In this document: positions 45,619-59,600 of the stretch, piece after piece
Numbering within the stretch: the stretch's first letter is position 1
Layout of the letters: every line of letters starts with the position of its first letter
NCBI GenBank assembly: GCA_914767715.1
Contig: OU612068.1
Coordinates: 27,528,001 to 27,592,000, forward strand
Origin: Membranipora membranacea
Lineage: Eukaryota; Bryozoa; Gymnolaemata; Cheilostomatida; Membraniporidae
Direction: 5' to 3'
Length of the DNA: 64,000 nucleotides
Made by a program: the position numbers and the translations under genes
The notes under the pieces: generated by a model
What the model was told of the DNA's origin: nothing
The model's database searches: none
What the model saw: the letters and a program-made list of their open reading frames with translations, nothing else

Positions 45619-48600
45619 TTACACACCGCCTCCGCTACGATCGGGAGATATACGCTTCCTGTCTAACTGTGTAGCCATAGCAAATCTACTGTGTGAGATA
45701 TTACCTCCTTTGATTGAAGACATCAGCTGAAAGCAGCAAGAAAAGGGGGTTAAATAGTGGACAACAGGCCTTTGCTGATCCTGGTCCACTCTTCTAGGTA
45801 ACAACGGATCCTTCCTGTACTCATAGTAAGGCCTATTGACACCATTAGTTTTGTTCTTACCCTCAGCTGTTGGCGGTCAGGGATGGAAAAGAGTGGATAA
45901 GGATGAGATGTTTCCGCTTCATGACAAGGCTAAAAAAACAGGTTTTAACTACCCTAAGAAAATGATATGGTGAAGACTTCTGTCTAAAGTGGATCATGAG
46001 GGGGCTTCAAAAGCTGAGCTTGAGACAAGTAGATTGAGGAAGGTACAAACAAGGAGGATAATTTCTCCGAATTATATTCACCATTACCTTCTTGATGATG
46101 TATTAGTCTAATATTCTGATGTGAATTAGAGTGTTACACTACAGGTTATAATTAGGTTTATAATATACATCTCCTGTTTACATTTTCATCTGCATGTAGC
46201 TTTCCAACAGACACAAAATTTTAGAATTTAGCCCATTTGATAAGTTTTCCCAGTTGGGTGTTGTAATGCCATGAGAAATGCAACCCCAACTAGGAAAAGA
46301 ACAGTTGTAAACATACCTGCAAGAATTCTGAGAGGTCAATCTGTCCATTTTTATTGACATCGACTTCATTCAGCATAGCAGCCAGACTTTCTTCTGTTGG
46401 CTTTTCGCCCTGTGCCTAAAAATACCAAACACCGTTATTATCATTCAAGTAGATATCGGTGTGGGTTGGGAATGTCAGTTTCTCTGGCAGCCTTGACCTT
46501 GCCAGATCCATTGATCTCAACTGCACAGACTTTCACTGGTCACTGATAGATTGGGATACAAACAATTTAAATCACAAAATTCACCCTTCCACACAATTAT
46601 CTGATCGAGCAGGATCGAAAACAATTGACTGTAAAGATTTTGTGCAGACGACTGGCAAAAGGCAGCATTGAATATAGACATGAGGTTCTAACTTATCTCA
46701 GTGTGCGCAAAAACTGTAGAGATCCGTTGTCATCTCCCCTCCCCCCCCCTTGGGCAGTGATGAAGTTAATTATGAAGATATACGTAAGCTACATACCTTC
46801 ATGAACCGCCGCAGATCGTTAAGGGTGATATAGCCTTTCTTCTCAATATCAATTCTCTGAAAATTCTTAACATATGTGTTGATTTCGTCTTTCGAAAGAT
46901 GTAAATAAGATGTGTTTAGTGTTGGTTTGAGTCTCAAGCCCATTTCCTTCTCCAGAAATTTTATACAATACTCCAGCTCATCCTAAAAAACATCAATACA
47001 GCTCAGCCTTAGTTTACTAGATTTGCATAAGTGATAAAACTAAAATACAAAATTTTGATTTGTAACTCAGTCAAAATCTGCTCTTTCAACGTGATTTTCT
47101 CAATTGTATTCAGAATCTAATTCGTCGCATGATGATGTTGCAGTAACTGTTATGGGCAGTCTCAAATGAGTCTTATCAGTTTTGTCAGCAAATGGAAAAG
47201 CTTTTTTTTGGGCTATGGTAATCATATCTTGAACAATACTAGACCGCTTTTTTTTCGGGAGTGATCTCTATGGATATGTGATGTGACATCGAGGCAAGAT
47301 CCCCATGCCATCCAATACTAAAATTGATGGATTTGTATAATCAGTACTTCTCTAACCATGAAACACAAACCTTCTTTTGCTGAGTGCTCCAGCCTAGTTC
47401 CCTACCCATAATATCAACTATGTTAGGAAGCGCTTCTGCAGCAGCCGCAACATTGACGAATGCTATTCGAGTTCTACGGGCTATCACGTCAAGAGCTCTG
47501 CGGGCATACTCAGCTCGTACTGCCCATATAACCTGCAAACAAAGACACACAATGTCAGATTGTAAGAACGATACAAGGGATGCATTGAGGACATGCAACA
47601 ACATTATTATAAAGCTGACCTTTTTGAGGGCAGAAACAAGTTGTATGAACTAGCTTAAATCTAATGGGAAGGTGCATCTCAAACTTCAATTGACTCAAAT
47701 AAATCATACAGTTACCATATCTCATAACCAACAGCAGCAACCACCTACCTCAGCTTCAATATAGGGATATTCAGGATGAAGTCGTCGACCGACTACAGGC
47801 CACGATAAGCCAGTCAACTGAGCAAGCTTAGCTACTTTGTGTGCTCTATCGCCGTATGTGCTAGACAAATGCTCGGCAACCTAGGCAAAAGGAAAAAAAT
47901 GTGATAAAAACAAAACCTGTTTATTGTAAACAACTTGGCTTCCTTTGCCATCATTTGCCACTGTATAATAGGGGTAAAAATTTGTAATTACATGATAAGA
48001 TGCCGCATTACAATGAATTACACTGAATGTTTCATCACACTACCTAAGTGGCTTGTTACTGACGCATCAATCAACTAACAAAGTATAAATAATACGCATT
48101 TCTATCAGCACTATTATTTGCCCTCAACTATCTAACATGACTAGCTGCAATTATGCAAACATATCACCCCAAATTACTTTCTTCGCAGAGTATATGGATA
48201 TTAGAATTTGATGGTGCATTTTCAAAAACTCCCCTGATGAGTGGCTTCTGACGGTCATTCACAAGGATAAGAAAACTTTTTTACCTTTACATCAAGACCA
48301 AAATTTTGCACCAGTTTAATATGCATAGTTGGTGACCAGCAGTGAGCTCCGTCCAGCATTAAGCCCAGCGTCTGACAGCATCTCTTGGGTTTTATATCAC
48401 AAACTTCCAGAGCTTTGTCCACTGTCTCCTCGGCCATAGACCTATAGGTCGTCCACTTACCACCTGAATGTAATACAAACCTCAGTATGTTATAGCTGGC
48501 ATTCTCATAAGTCTTTGTGGTTAGGAAATGGAATTAGGCTTCTGCATTGACACAGTGTGAGACGCGTCTGTTTGGTTAAGGTAACCAGCGCTTGAAGTTT

Positions 48601-51600
48601 AATTACAATTGAGTCAATGGTATTAGTTCTTGTGTTACCTGCTCCTACTCCGCCCTGAAAGTGTTGTATCATACCTGCTATGGTGATGAGATTGTCTTTG
48701 CCAACTTCTATGATATGATTTCTAGCTAGAGATTGTGTATCCGCTTTATTAGGGTCCATGACTAGAGGTCGTAACCCTGTCCAACATGAGAGTACATCTC
48801 CTCTTCTCACTACAAATACATCATTCGTTTAAAAAAATTAAATTTTTTGGTTAAAATGCAAAATAATAAATCAATTAAAGGGAATTTTGTAAGGCACCGA
48901 CATCATCTAAGTGTATGACAGAAGTGAAAACAGATTATTACATGGTAGTAGCCAGGAGTAACAGGGTTGGTCCTTGGAAGTAGAAGGAGTAACAGGGTTG
49001 GTCCTTGGTAGTAGCCACTTGCACAATGACCACAATTGTGTAAGGTGAATGTAGAGCAGTACCCAATCAATTTTATTACAAGATTTGAAGAAAATACAGA
49101 ATGGTTATAAAATGAACTAGAATCTAAAATGTGATTCCTGTTGACAAAACCTCTCCGCTAAGGAATGAGGGTAGCATGGAAATACTAATTTTCATGTCTA
49201 GTAATTTAACTTACCATTGACATCAGGATTGAGGTAGGTTTTTATCTCTTTCAGAATGAACTGAACATCTTCTTCAGTAGGCGATGGGTTGTCGGTAAGA
49301 GCACATTTATTGTCTGTTGTACCAGCGATTGTAACTCCCTGCCATGGCAGAAAAAATATCACTCTCCCATCACTGGTGGCAGGATCGAGAAGTCCCATAC
49401 GCTCGGGGCTACAATAAAACATTACCTTCAATTGATTTACAGATTTATGTTATCTTTATATGTTATACCTAGATTATGATAATAAGGACTAAGGTCAGAT
49501 TATGTCAACTGCTGCAAATGATAACAAACTCATTGATATATAAAATTCAAGGATACTAGTTTTCGATTTCAAACCTATACACTATGAAGAGGTCAATCAA
49601 CATTCACTTCCACAATAATTCGGATCACAAACAAACCCTATAACATGCACTACTGAATTTGGAGGTTATAATTTGAGTAATGCATCATCAACTGAGGTAG
49701 GATAAGATAAAGAAACTAAACAAAGCATTTGTGACAATAGATTTACTAAACCAAACAGGCAAAATGGACATTCCGGTTCATAGCCGAACAGTTTTCCGTT
49801 ATTGACATTCTGGAAAAGATAGTTTGCAGTCTGTGGTGAAAGATTGGCAAACTTCAATCAAACCGACACATGTGACAACACTGCAAACCTCACCCTCCGT
49901 GAATTGAGGAAGTGCTGAAAAATGGCAGTCTCACTTCAGCAGATGTGAAAATGAATATTTTGTGATGCATGCTTGCAACCAAGTTGACCAAGTGCCGAGA
50001 AAAAGAGGTATATGCAGACAACTCATTAGAAGTTGTCATACGACATATGTCCGCTAATATAGAATGAACATGAAATCGCATCATCTATAACAATGAATCA
50101 AAACTCCAGCTGTTTTTTCTTGATGTTTTTTATATAGGTTTCTCCTATAGCTACAAATCCTTGAGTTGAGAATTTGAAAAATAATTAAGTGTTCTGTCAC
50201 TTGTCTAATAGTACAGTATATTTCATGGTTTATCACAACAGAGAATCTAAGGAGACAACATATAAATTGTGTCATACGTTAGGCAATGCCAAGGACAAGG
50301 ACCTGGCATTGGCTCTTCTTCTCCCCACCCACCAATCAGAGTCAACACATTGGCTACATATAGATATGTTACCAAAAGAGTTACCATTGAGTTTACCTGT
50401 AGTAGCTGGGCAGGATGACATGTGTTCCTGAGCTTGGCTGGCATATCCTCTTGATTGTTTTGTCAGCCATTGTTCTGATCTCATCTGTATAAGGTCCCGC
50501 AGCGTTGATCACACTCTTTGCCCGAATCTCATACTCCTCACCTGATAAAAAAGCATGTTAAGCGATATAATCAGAGGAGGCAGTCACCTCACTCAGAGTC
50601 ATGATAGGTCTTCCAGCACTGGCAAAAGCCATGGTCAGAAAGTTAGCAAGTTGTCATGAGTTTTATCAACGCATAGCAATTCATTCTACTTTCAGGTGTA
50701 ATGGCAACCTTTCTTTGAAAAAATATGAAAGTAAAAAAATGAGGCAAAATGAGCGAAATTAATTCTTTTGATGAATTTACAAACTGATTGTACTATACTT
50801 ACATGTGATCTTGTCTCGGACTACAGCTCCGCACACTACTTTCTTGCCATCTACATCTTTATGCAGGAGACGAATAACTTCTGTATAGTTTAGGGTGTGG
50901 GCACCAAGACGAGAAGCAGTCATAATCAGTGATAGACACATACGAGCATCCTCATGCTGGCCTATATCATATATAAGTAAGTTGTATATTACGTCATGCC
51001 ATCATGAACAAAAAATATAAACAAGTTGATACAATATAAGGAGTTGTACCCCCTTTATACAGTTACAGACAACTCCTAATATTACCTTTTTGTTTTCATG
51101 TATCAATAATTATCTTATTTATGAGGAAGCAACACTCCATGTGAAGGTTGGTTTCATTGAGATGCATATTTATTTTAGAACGACCTTGTGCGCAACTTAC
51201 CATCATAATAAACGAGTGCACCTTTGAGACAGTCTGATTTAAGCATAGGAAACAACTCCAGTGCTCGCTTTCTCGAGATATAATAACTCCATTCCAGTTT
51301 GCGTTTTCCAGCCACAAGATCGTACATTTTAATGCCAGCCCAATAGTATGGCACCTGCCAGTACCTGTTATGCAAAGAAAGTTTTTGTGATTGGTACTTG
51401 AGAATAAATTAATTTTTCAGTGAACATGCTACAGTGATGAGATTTGCCTTGTATTAAATGGATAGCATAGTATCATGAAATAATACTGGTCCATCAAGAA
51501 AACACCATAACCCTAAGGTTCATCATTATATCGTTATTTATTCAAAGATAAATAGGAGGAGCGTCTCTCAAGGCCAAGTCTTACTTACTTGTATACTGGG

Positions 51601-53249
51601 AGCATGATTGGACATTTGTAGGCAAGATGTGGAGCGATATCCAACAGGTTAGCTCTCTCTACCAAAGCTTCCTTCACCATCTTATACTGAAATAAACCAT
51701 ATCAAATGGGCACCCTTTGCTATGTTTCTTAGGATTTGATATAAGTGGGACGTCAATATGAATCAAAACCACATCTTCACATATAAATTAGAGCTTTCAT
51801 TTTTGCCAGTCAATATGACTAAGGAGATGGAGAAATCCTAACTATGACAAGTCCAGGACATACTCATTAATCTACCTGACCATGTGACTCGGCATTAATC
51901 TCTGTGGGTATTAATACTATGCTATACTATACTATGTCTCTAACTTTACAGTCCTCATTAACATACCTGGACATAATCGAGATTGAACACTGCTTTCTGT
52001 AGGTATCTTACTCCACCATGTATAAGCTTAGTACTTCTGCTACTTGTACCAGCTGAGAAGTCAAACTTCTCCACCAGTCCCACCGACACACCTGGACAAA
52101 ACAGCAGAAATTAAACTTCTGTCAATTATTCACAGCATTTGTCCTAAATTTAGTGTGTAAGTTTTAGGTCATTTTGTTGCTATTAATTCCACTAATTTCC
52201 CCAGTCTTTGGACAGAGATGAAACTTTGCAATCAAGAAGCATGACAATGGGTTCACCATCGTTACTAATAGAATGCCGCTAACAGCAATTGAGATGAAAG
52301 TTCAGGCACTAAAACAAAGAGCATCATTCCTCTCATAGCATTCATAGCCTCCAAATCAATCAAATTAATAGATAGAAGCAAAACAAGTTTGATAAATTAC
52401 ATCTTCATGACAAGCATATTATTATATATCAAACCTCAAGAATGTCATATATGTCAATAACATGTCACTGAGAAGAGATTGATTTATCTTACATAGAGTG
52501 GCTTTGGCAACCAATCTTGATACAATATTTTCAAAAATATCAGAAACAGACAAGGAGCTGTTATACCCATATTTAAAATCAGATAAACATTTCTCATTAT
52601 TTGTAGGCTATAGGTAATTCAGATTGAACTTTCATATCAGACACATACCTGAAGGTTTAGAAAATTTACAAAGAGAAAGAAATTGACCAAATCGGCAAGT
52701 TTACCTCTGGAGGCAGCATCTACAGCACACCCGGCTCCAGTAGCTCCTCCTCCAATCACCAACACATCGAGCTCTTTAGTTTTAACTTGCTCTATATGGT
52801 GATCTCGACTAGGAAGCCTCTCCTCTAGATATTTGTTTATGTCATCTTCACACTGCAAGGGGCACAACACAGAGAGTTAGATCCATGATAAGCTATGCTA
52901 ATTAGTCTATCATACGTCCTTTTTTTTGTTAGAATATATATTTTGTAGTGTGTTTACTCTTTGAATTTATAAGCTCATTTTGTTCATTCTGAGAACCTCT
53001 TTCACTAAAATTTGCATTGAGTCTAGGATTTTGGGATAGTGATGAGCATTAGGCTTATGCTTATCGAGGTTTTACACTTTCACCAGGCTGTAAAAATGAC
53101 CTCATAAGTTGAACACTTTTTACCCTGACAACAAAACTTACCTTGGCGACTTGTGGAGTAGAGCGGAGATGATGAATAGTACCCACAGATCCTGCAGCCA
53201 CAGCGGAGGCCAGTAACAGCCTCCTGTGTCTCACAATGGTACGCCACAT
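45619..53249 (-). CDS. GPD2: mitochondrial glycerol-3-phosphate dehydrogenase (FAD), complete
   Basis: Oxidises sn-glycerol-3-phosphate to dihydroxyacetone phosphate on the outer face of the inner mitochondrial membrane, passing electrons to ubiquinone in the glycerophosphate shuttle. Fifteen exons join in phase: 53249-53142, 52852-52705, 52091-51967, 51686-51589, 51364-51201, 50961-50803, 50541-50397, 49408-49215, 48809-48675, 48463-48285, 47880-47749, 47532-47371, 46982-46797, 46415-46317, 45726-45619. This gives 713 residues, against about 727 in mammals. The basic, Ala-rich N-terminus ([20 protein letters not shown]) fits an import signal and anchor. The FAD Rossmann motif GGGATG is at 70-75; [24 protein letters not shown] and [12 protein letters not shown] are intact. 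Two EF-hands lie near the C-terminus: loop 1 (628-639) is degenerate, loop 2 (664-675, [12 protein letters not shown]) canonical, consistent with calcium control. The ATG sits just after a possible acceptor (gttatag), so a 5' UTR exon may lie upstream. Confidence 0.97.
48956..49012. repeat. small tandem duplication in a GPD2 intron
   Basis: ggagtaacagggttggtcct occurs twice within 57 bp, in the intron between the exons at 49215 and 48809. Too far from either splice site to affect coding. Confidence 0.8.
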
Positions 53250-54225
53250 GATCAACTTTTCATCTATAACATAAAGGGCTAGGTAAATGTCATATGTACT
53301 TTCACAATGTGAGACCCAATTATCATCAGCATCATAAATAGGGTCTAACCTAAGTTGTCAGTTTTAAATGGGATCAATGAGGTATATCAGTTCCATCGAA
53401 ACGAGCGTTAATCCTAAAATTGGCCTCAGGCACAAATGGTATTTTGGAGTGACTTTGGAATTTTTAGAATTTAATAGAATATTATTCCACACTAGCCTTT
53501 TTTTCTTATTGAACCTGTCGTATACAGTGATTTGTTTGTTTCCGGTTTACCATGTTTTGACAAGCGAGGCAAGACAATTCAGCCACCAAAATTAAGCGTG
53601 GCATGAGATGTAGGGAAACCTATAGAAATCCTTTCCTCGCTGAGTAGTGGATTGGTAAAATCTGACGGCAAATGTGAGGGTCTGTGAGGGCCAGGTGAAG
53701 AACCAGATTGAAGGCCCTACAGTGCAGCAAAACAATCAACAATCTGCGAGGATTGTGGTGTTGGTACGATTGCGTCACTGGCAAGACCAAGACCTGAGAT
53801 AGCTGCCAAAAATGGGTACCCACAGGTAGGTGCACATGACTCATCTTGTTATTGCATGTGAGAGATTAAATCATTGCGAGACAATATAGTGTACAGTGAG
53901 GTTGAGCGGCATAATCTAGACTCTAGAGCATCAACCAAATTAGGTGATTGATTAACAAGCCACAAGGGCCCATCATGGATAGCAAGTTCTTTTTACTGTG
54001 GAAACCAAGGAAGGGTCCCTGACTGCCCCCTGTTTTGTGCATACACATGATCATGATGATTGTGACTCATGTCTGTCATGTACTCACTAAGTGCAATACA
54101 TTAAACAGGGGGAACAAGTCAGACAGTACCAGAGACCCTGGTTTTTCAGTAGACCCATGGTCCAATTCATTGGTAGGTTCAATGTTGACCTAAGACCTGG
54201 TAAGTACTCAGTGAGATAAGTAGAT
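53250..54225. other. upstream region of GPD2
   Basis: Part of the roughly 3.4-kb interval between the divergent GPD2 and TEX10 genes; the GPD2 promoter and any 5' UTR exon should lie here. A possible acceptor (minus-strand ttatgttatag) sits 14 bp before the GPD2 ATG and would place a four-codon upstream ORF, ATGAAAAGTTGA, in the leader. No TATA box is assigned. Confidence 0.35.
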
Positions 54226-54290
54226 AAGACTGCCCACTTTTTCTTATTCTTGGTACTAGAAACCAAGAATAAGAAAAAGTGGGCAGTCTT
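54226..54290. repeat. 65-bp perfect-arm hairpin
   Basis: aagactgcccactttttctt and the following eight bases are exactly repeated in reverse complement (ending aagtgggcagtctt) around a 9-bp loop, tactagaaa. Perfect 28-bp arms in a gene-free interval suggest a recent or conserved structure. Confidence 0.9.
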
Positions 54291-54499
54291 GCCTAGCCAG
54301 TTAGTCAAGTTTTCCCTCCCTACAAACAAAGCCCTTGTCCCTATCTACTAGTTACAGTACCGATCACTACAATCGACACAATACTATATATCTCGATAGT
54401 GGAGCCCCTATACTCCGAGTGAGATTAGAAAGGAACTTACATCAACTTACATCAAAGACGACATCACGCTAGACCGCCTAGGGGGGCGTAAGGGGCGTG

Positions 54500-55597
54500 C
54501 CTCAGTTTTTGGACATAAATACATAAGGTTTGGACATTGTTCCAGAATACCATCCCATGGGTAGGGCATTTGGGTTCACAGTGGGTACATGTACCCATCC
54601 AGTAGGGCATCAGTAGTATTGTCCTCTGATTGTCCTTAGATTTTCATATCCCGTATTGTCCGGGGCAGAAAACTGTTATGAAAACAGTTCCCTGTGGCAG
54701 CGAAAGAGCGTGGCTCGTTCCGTGTTTGTGATCTTGTCGAGACTGTAGTATGGGGCTGGTTCATTATTTCATCGTAGGATGTGCAGAGTGCAGGGTGGGC
54801 CTCCTCTCTTGACAGTACCTTATGTAGGAGCTTTACCCTGGAGTTCTTCCGCCGAATATCTAGCTGGTCCAGCTGCAATTTCTCCTTTGCTTCCGTAACA
54901 CCCCTCCTCCCCTTCAATCCACAGATCATTCTCACACCTTGGTTTTGCACAATCTCGAGTGCCTCGATCTCCCTCTTTGTTGAAGGATCACAGGCACAGG
55001 AAGCACATTCCAGATGAGGACGGCAGAGAGACTTGTATGCAATCAGTCTGGCTCTCTCCGGTGCCCAGTAGAGAGCTCGTCTGATCATCCCAATCTGCTT
55101 TCTGGCGCTGCAGATCTTGTCGGCTACGTGGTCAGTGAACTTTAGATCTGACTGCAGTATCACTCCCAAGTATTTGCAGTGATCTGTGTGCTCCAACACT
55201 ATATTGTCCATAGTGTACTCTGGGACTGTTCTCTGGGGATGGAAGGCAATAATGTTACACTTCTTAGCATTAAAACTCATCCCCCAGGTTTTAGCCCAGG
55301 TGTTCAGTGACTCCAAGTTGGCTTGAAATCTCTCCTCATCATTTCTGTTGTCTACATTTTGGTACATCAGGGTATCATCAGCAAATAGGCCAGCAGAGCA
55401 ATCAACATGACTGGGGAGATCGTTGATATACACCAAAAACAACACTGGACCCAACACCGAGCCCTGTGGGACTCCCAATGTCACTGGAAGGGATTCAGAT
55501 TTGGCTCCATCCAGCACCACTGTCAGCGATCGGTTACACAGGAAGTCATGTATGTATCCAGTCCAGCAGGTAGGTAGCTTTCCATACCAGGAATGGA
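54500..55597 (-). pseudogene. 5'-truncated LINE reverse transcriptase
   Basis: An uninterrupted 294-codon frame (55520-54636), extended upstream in frame to about 55597 (WYGKLPTCWTGYIHDFLCNR), encodes the C-terminal half of a non-LTR RT. It has GVPQGSVLGPVLFLVYINDLP, the catalytic FADDTLMY, KYLGVILQSDL (thumb) and NSFLPRTIRD at the end. The endonuclease and N-terminal RT parts are missing, as in 5'-truncated insertions. The open frame suggests a fairly recent insertion. It lies between the divergent GPD2 and TEX10 promoters. Confidence 0.9.
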
Positions 55598-56681
55598 ATA
55601 TCTATGCCTATTTGCACAACACAACCAAAACCATGCAGCCTAATGATAATGTATGTACATTTTGATAACTTGCAATAACAAATAAGAGGAGCTTAATGTC
55701 TGTACTGGTGCCCAAGGTTAGGTACCTTGTATGGTTTATGCTGGTCTGCACAAATTTACTCTATTATTGTATATTGAGAAATTATTCCATCACAACAGCA
55801 AGTGTTTTTGTTTTTATTAAACCGGATACAGCTGATAACTTTAAGAAGGATGTCAAGGTCATTTATCCCTTGGGCTCATGTGTGTTTTTTTTCTTGCTGT
55901 ATTTCTTGTATACACACTGTATATCTGCAGTGCACTGGCCTCTCATTTTACCCAGGCATATCCTAATAGCATGTAGATGATACACAGGCAACAAGTTGTT
56001 GTGTATACTGGTTGACTGATGAATGAAGACAGAAGACTGCGTGATAAATGTTGGACTGCCCCCCCCCAAGTTCATTGTATTGTTTTTGTTGGAAACCCAG
56101 GTGGTCAGTCTCACGAGGTTTTGGAGTTCATCTGTGGCTAAAAGGGATAGTAGCATGTACCAATACATATACAGACATATATAAGGGGACAGGTGTTTTA
56201 TGAGTAACAAACAACCCACAATCATGAGGATGCAGGTAGTCTCTTCCTGACTGCCCATTTCCCACTGTTAGGCTGAGGCAGAAATACGAATACAGACTGA
56301 TATATGAGTGGTCATTACTGAACTGACATAAAATTGGTTACCAGAATGCATATTATTGAGATTTCTTGTATCACCTCAGAGTAGAAATGGTTGAATAGGA
56401 TGCCTCAACAGGCGCAAATACACTACAACAGTTCCTAAACACCAATACATTGGACTTCATTGTGTGTGCTTGACTCGCAGTGGTAGGCTTAGGTTTTGCA
56501 GCAGGAGCCTGTTGCTGTACCAACAAACATTTATATGTGTTTACAAAAGCAGATCATTTATATTTGTTTAGCAAATATAGATTTTTTTTTCGCAAACAAT
56601 ATCATGACTTTCATTTTAACAGTACAAGTTGTGATGTGGAGCAGATAAGGATTTTTGTGTTTATGTTACAGCTAGACAAAG
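55598..56681. other. upstream region of TEX10
   Basis: Non-coding. A pyrimidine-rich acceptor (tgtttatgttacag) ends 11 bp before the TEX10 ATG, suggesting that a 5' UTR exon and the promoter lie further upstream in this stretch. Short ORFs such as 55696-55980 are not supported. Confidence 0.4.
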
Positions 56682-59600
56682 ATGCCTAAGAAAAAAGCCA
56701 AGAAGGATAAAGACTTTCAGAAAGTCAAATTCAAAGTAGGCAAGAAGTTGCCGAGGGCAGAGAACCTCACATCCACAGCCTTCCGGTCTAAGTCGATTGT
56801 GATCAAGGAACAACTAAAGGAGACTTCTACAGTAAATCTCAGTCAAGATGTCATCAATAAGAGCAGAAATCCTCAGGTACCTGTTAGACAGATATCTAAT
56901 CTATGAGCAGCTCTGTTTCCATATTAGTCCTCATCTGAGAATGTAACCAAATGCAAGTTTGACGGAAAATCACATTTGATGTCTGCAATAAGTCAAACGA
57001 GAAAGTTCTGTTTATAGTTATCATGAAAAATTGAATTTATAACACAGTTTTTATCATATAAAAATGTCTCTTGTTTTGTATAATTTTAGGAGTTGCTCGC
57101 CCATCTGCAACACTACAATCCATCGTTCAAATTGAGTTCTCTCAACACCATCAAAGCTGTGATGGTCAGCGATCCTGTCAAGCTGATGCTTCATGTCGGT
57201 TCTGTTATAGACAGGGTGTGCTCATTATCATCTGACAAAGAGAGAGACATCAGGTACCGTTATTGTACAGTATCATTTATATCCACCGTATCTTCTTTCT
57301 GTCCAGATTATGGTATAAACGCTACATAATAATGGTAGAGTTTGGTTGTTGCAACGTGAACATCGAGTAATATCTCTGTCATATAAATTGGAACAAGTCC
57401 TGATAGCGGATACCGGAAATGAGTGAAATAGGTTGACGAAGGAAGCCATAATTTTTCCATTCTTTCATTAAATGCAGTAGTAAAAAATATACATGCTTGA
57501 TTGATCGGCTTGACAATGATTTTGGGTAAGCTAGAGGTAACTGCCTTGGTGAAACATAAAAAAATTTTTTTGGGCGGCGGTGAAGTAGGTGGAGATTGTC
57601 ATCACTACACGAATTGTCTAGCGTTGTTGCCTTCTCTGCAATAAAAGATCACTTTAGACAAGCTAACCTTACCATGATGATGGATACAGCTGTCTTAGAG
57701 TTATCCTCTCAAAATAACGAGGAGGTAACTCCCTTGTTTAATTCATCCACATCCCCATAAGAAATCGGTATTGTATTGTATCGGTATTGTCATTATACTG
57801 AAATAGTACTTTTTATCAGAAGGAATACTTAGCCACTATCCTTTATAGGTCACTGACTCACCACTTATGAACATACCTGTTTTAGATCTGCAGCCTTGGA
57901 ATGTTTGAAGAGCATTTTCAGTAATCTCAACCAGGAATCAGTTCAAGCCTTCATGCCGGCTATCAATGCGCACCTCAGATGTGCCATGACTCACCTCTCT
58001 GATGATGTCAAATTGGACTCACTGCAAGTCAGTTGGTTTACTCATTCTCTCAAAAGACCAAATTATTTGAGCATTTTGTTACAGTGATACTTTGTGAGAA
58101 GCAACAGAATTCTCTTCTACACATCAGTGTTATAGATAAGAATCCCCTTGCATTCATGATCCAAATAAAGGACAGCGGGGTGTCTTTCTTTCACATATTT
58201 CTAAACCGTGGTTGATGTGTATGTTAACCAAAATGCTTTATTTCTTGCAGCTGATGGACATTTTGATAACAACCTATCCGGCTGCCTTAAAGATGGAAAT
58301 CTTCAAACTGACACAGAACTTCCTTGATCTTATATCCACACATGCCAGTAATGGCAAACGAGCACTGAAGGTGAGTTCCTTTCTCACTCAACCGATTTGG
58401 CTGTGTTTTATTGAGTTACCCCTCTTTTTGGCCATCGACAGAATAAGACAGTATTCTTTTGCAAATTTTTATAGAGACTGTTAATCAGCGTAGATGAAAC
58501 TTTATGCTGAAAAAATACCCATCGATTTCAGCTATCCCCATCTGATTTGCATAAACGGTGAACTAAAATGTCGACTGATATTCTGAAGTAAAAATTTACT
58601 TGTGTCAAATCATATTTCTATTAGCGATGTTATCCAGAAATATATTAAATTTAAACAAATAATAAACTGCAAAGAAATTCTGTGTCTGGAGTGGTGAATA
58701 AGTATTTATCTTTATTATCAAGATACTTCTAGCATTGTTGTGATTGTATGAGAACATTTCTATCTATTATAATATTACTTTAGTGGTTGTCTAGAGGTCA
58801 TCCCTCCTACCTCAGCCAGCATTTTTATATTGTTATAATATGGTTATATTGTTATATTGTCCCACGCACACCAATTATTGGTATCACTTTTTCCATGTCA
58901 TACCACAGTCAGCTTACCTCAACCCATAGCTTCAAATTTCTCAATCTTCTCCTCATTCTTCACCATTATTGTTGTTGGTGTTTAATTATGCAGAGATCTG
59001 TCCCTGTCTATCTTCTCCATATACAGCACGCCATCGTCCCATTCCTACTCTATTGCTAGGTCCTCAGTCTAATCTCTTATGTCATTATTTCATTGATAAT
59101 CTTGCAGCTCCTGGTACTGCATTGTACATAATCTAGGTATGGTCAATTCATTGTCCTTCACAACAATGCCTGGTTTGCCGGCTTGTATGAAGACCTGCAT
59201 GATCATATAGCCTTCTCAGTATTCTGCCACTTTAACAGCAATTTCTTGCATTGAGAATTCTATCAATATCTTCTGTAAAAGTGAGCTGGCAATGCAACTT
59301 GGTAATTTTATTTTCTTGACCTTCGTTTGAACAACTTACTGCACAAGCTCATTATGTGGAAGATTGTCTCATCCCCATTGTCATTCCACACAGTGATGTA
59401 CAAGGTGGGCACTCTAGGTCTGTTATTCACATGGGTATAGTACTGAATCATGCCCCTTTTAGTAGTCTATCCTGTTCACTGAGATTTGCAGTCTCTCAAT
59501 AAACAATCATTAGATCCTTTTTACGTGCTCTACATCCTTCCTGTTCTTTTCCTATTATTATTATTGCTATAAACAAATTCTTGTGGATTCATGGTCTCTG

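Noticed and set aside
47384-47653. 89-codon plus-strand ORF
   Set aside because: Antisense shadow of GPD2 exon 12.
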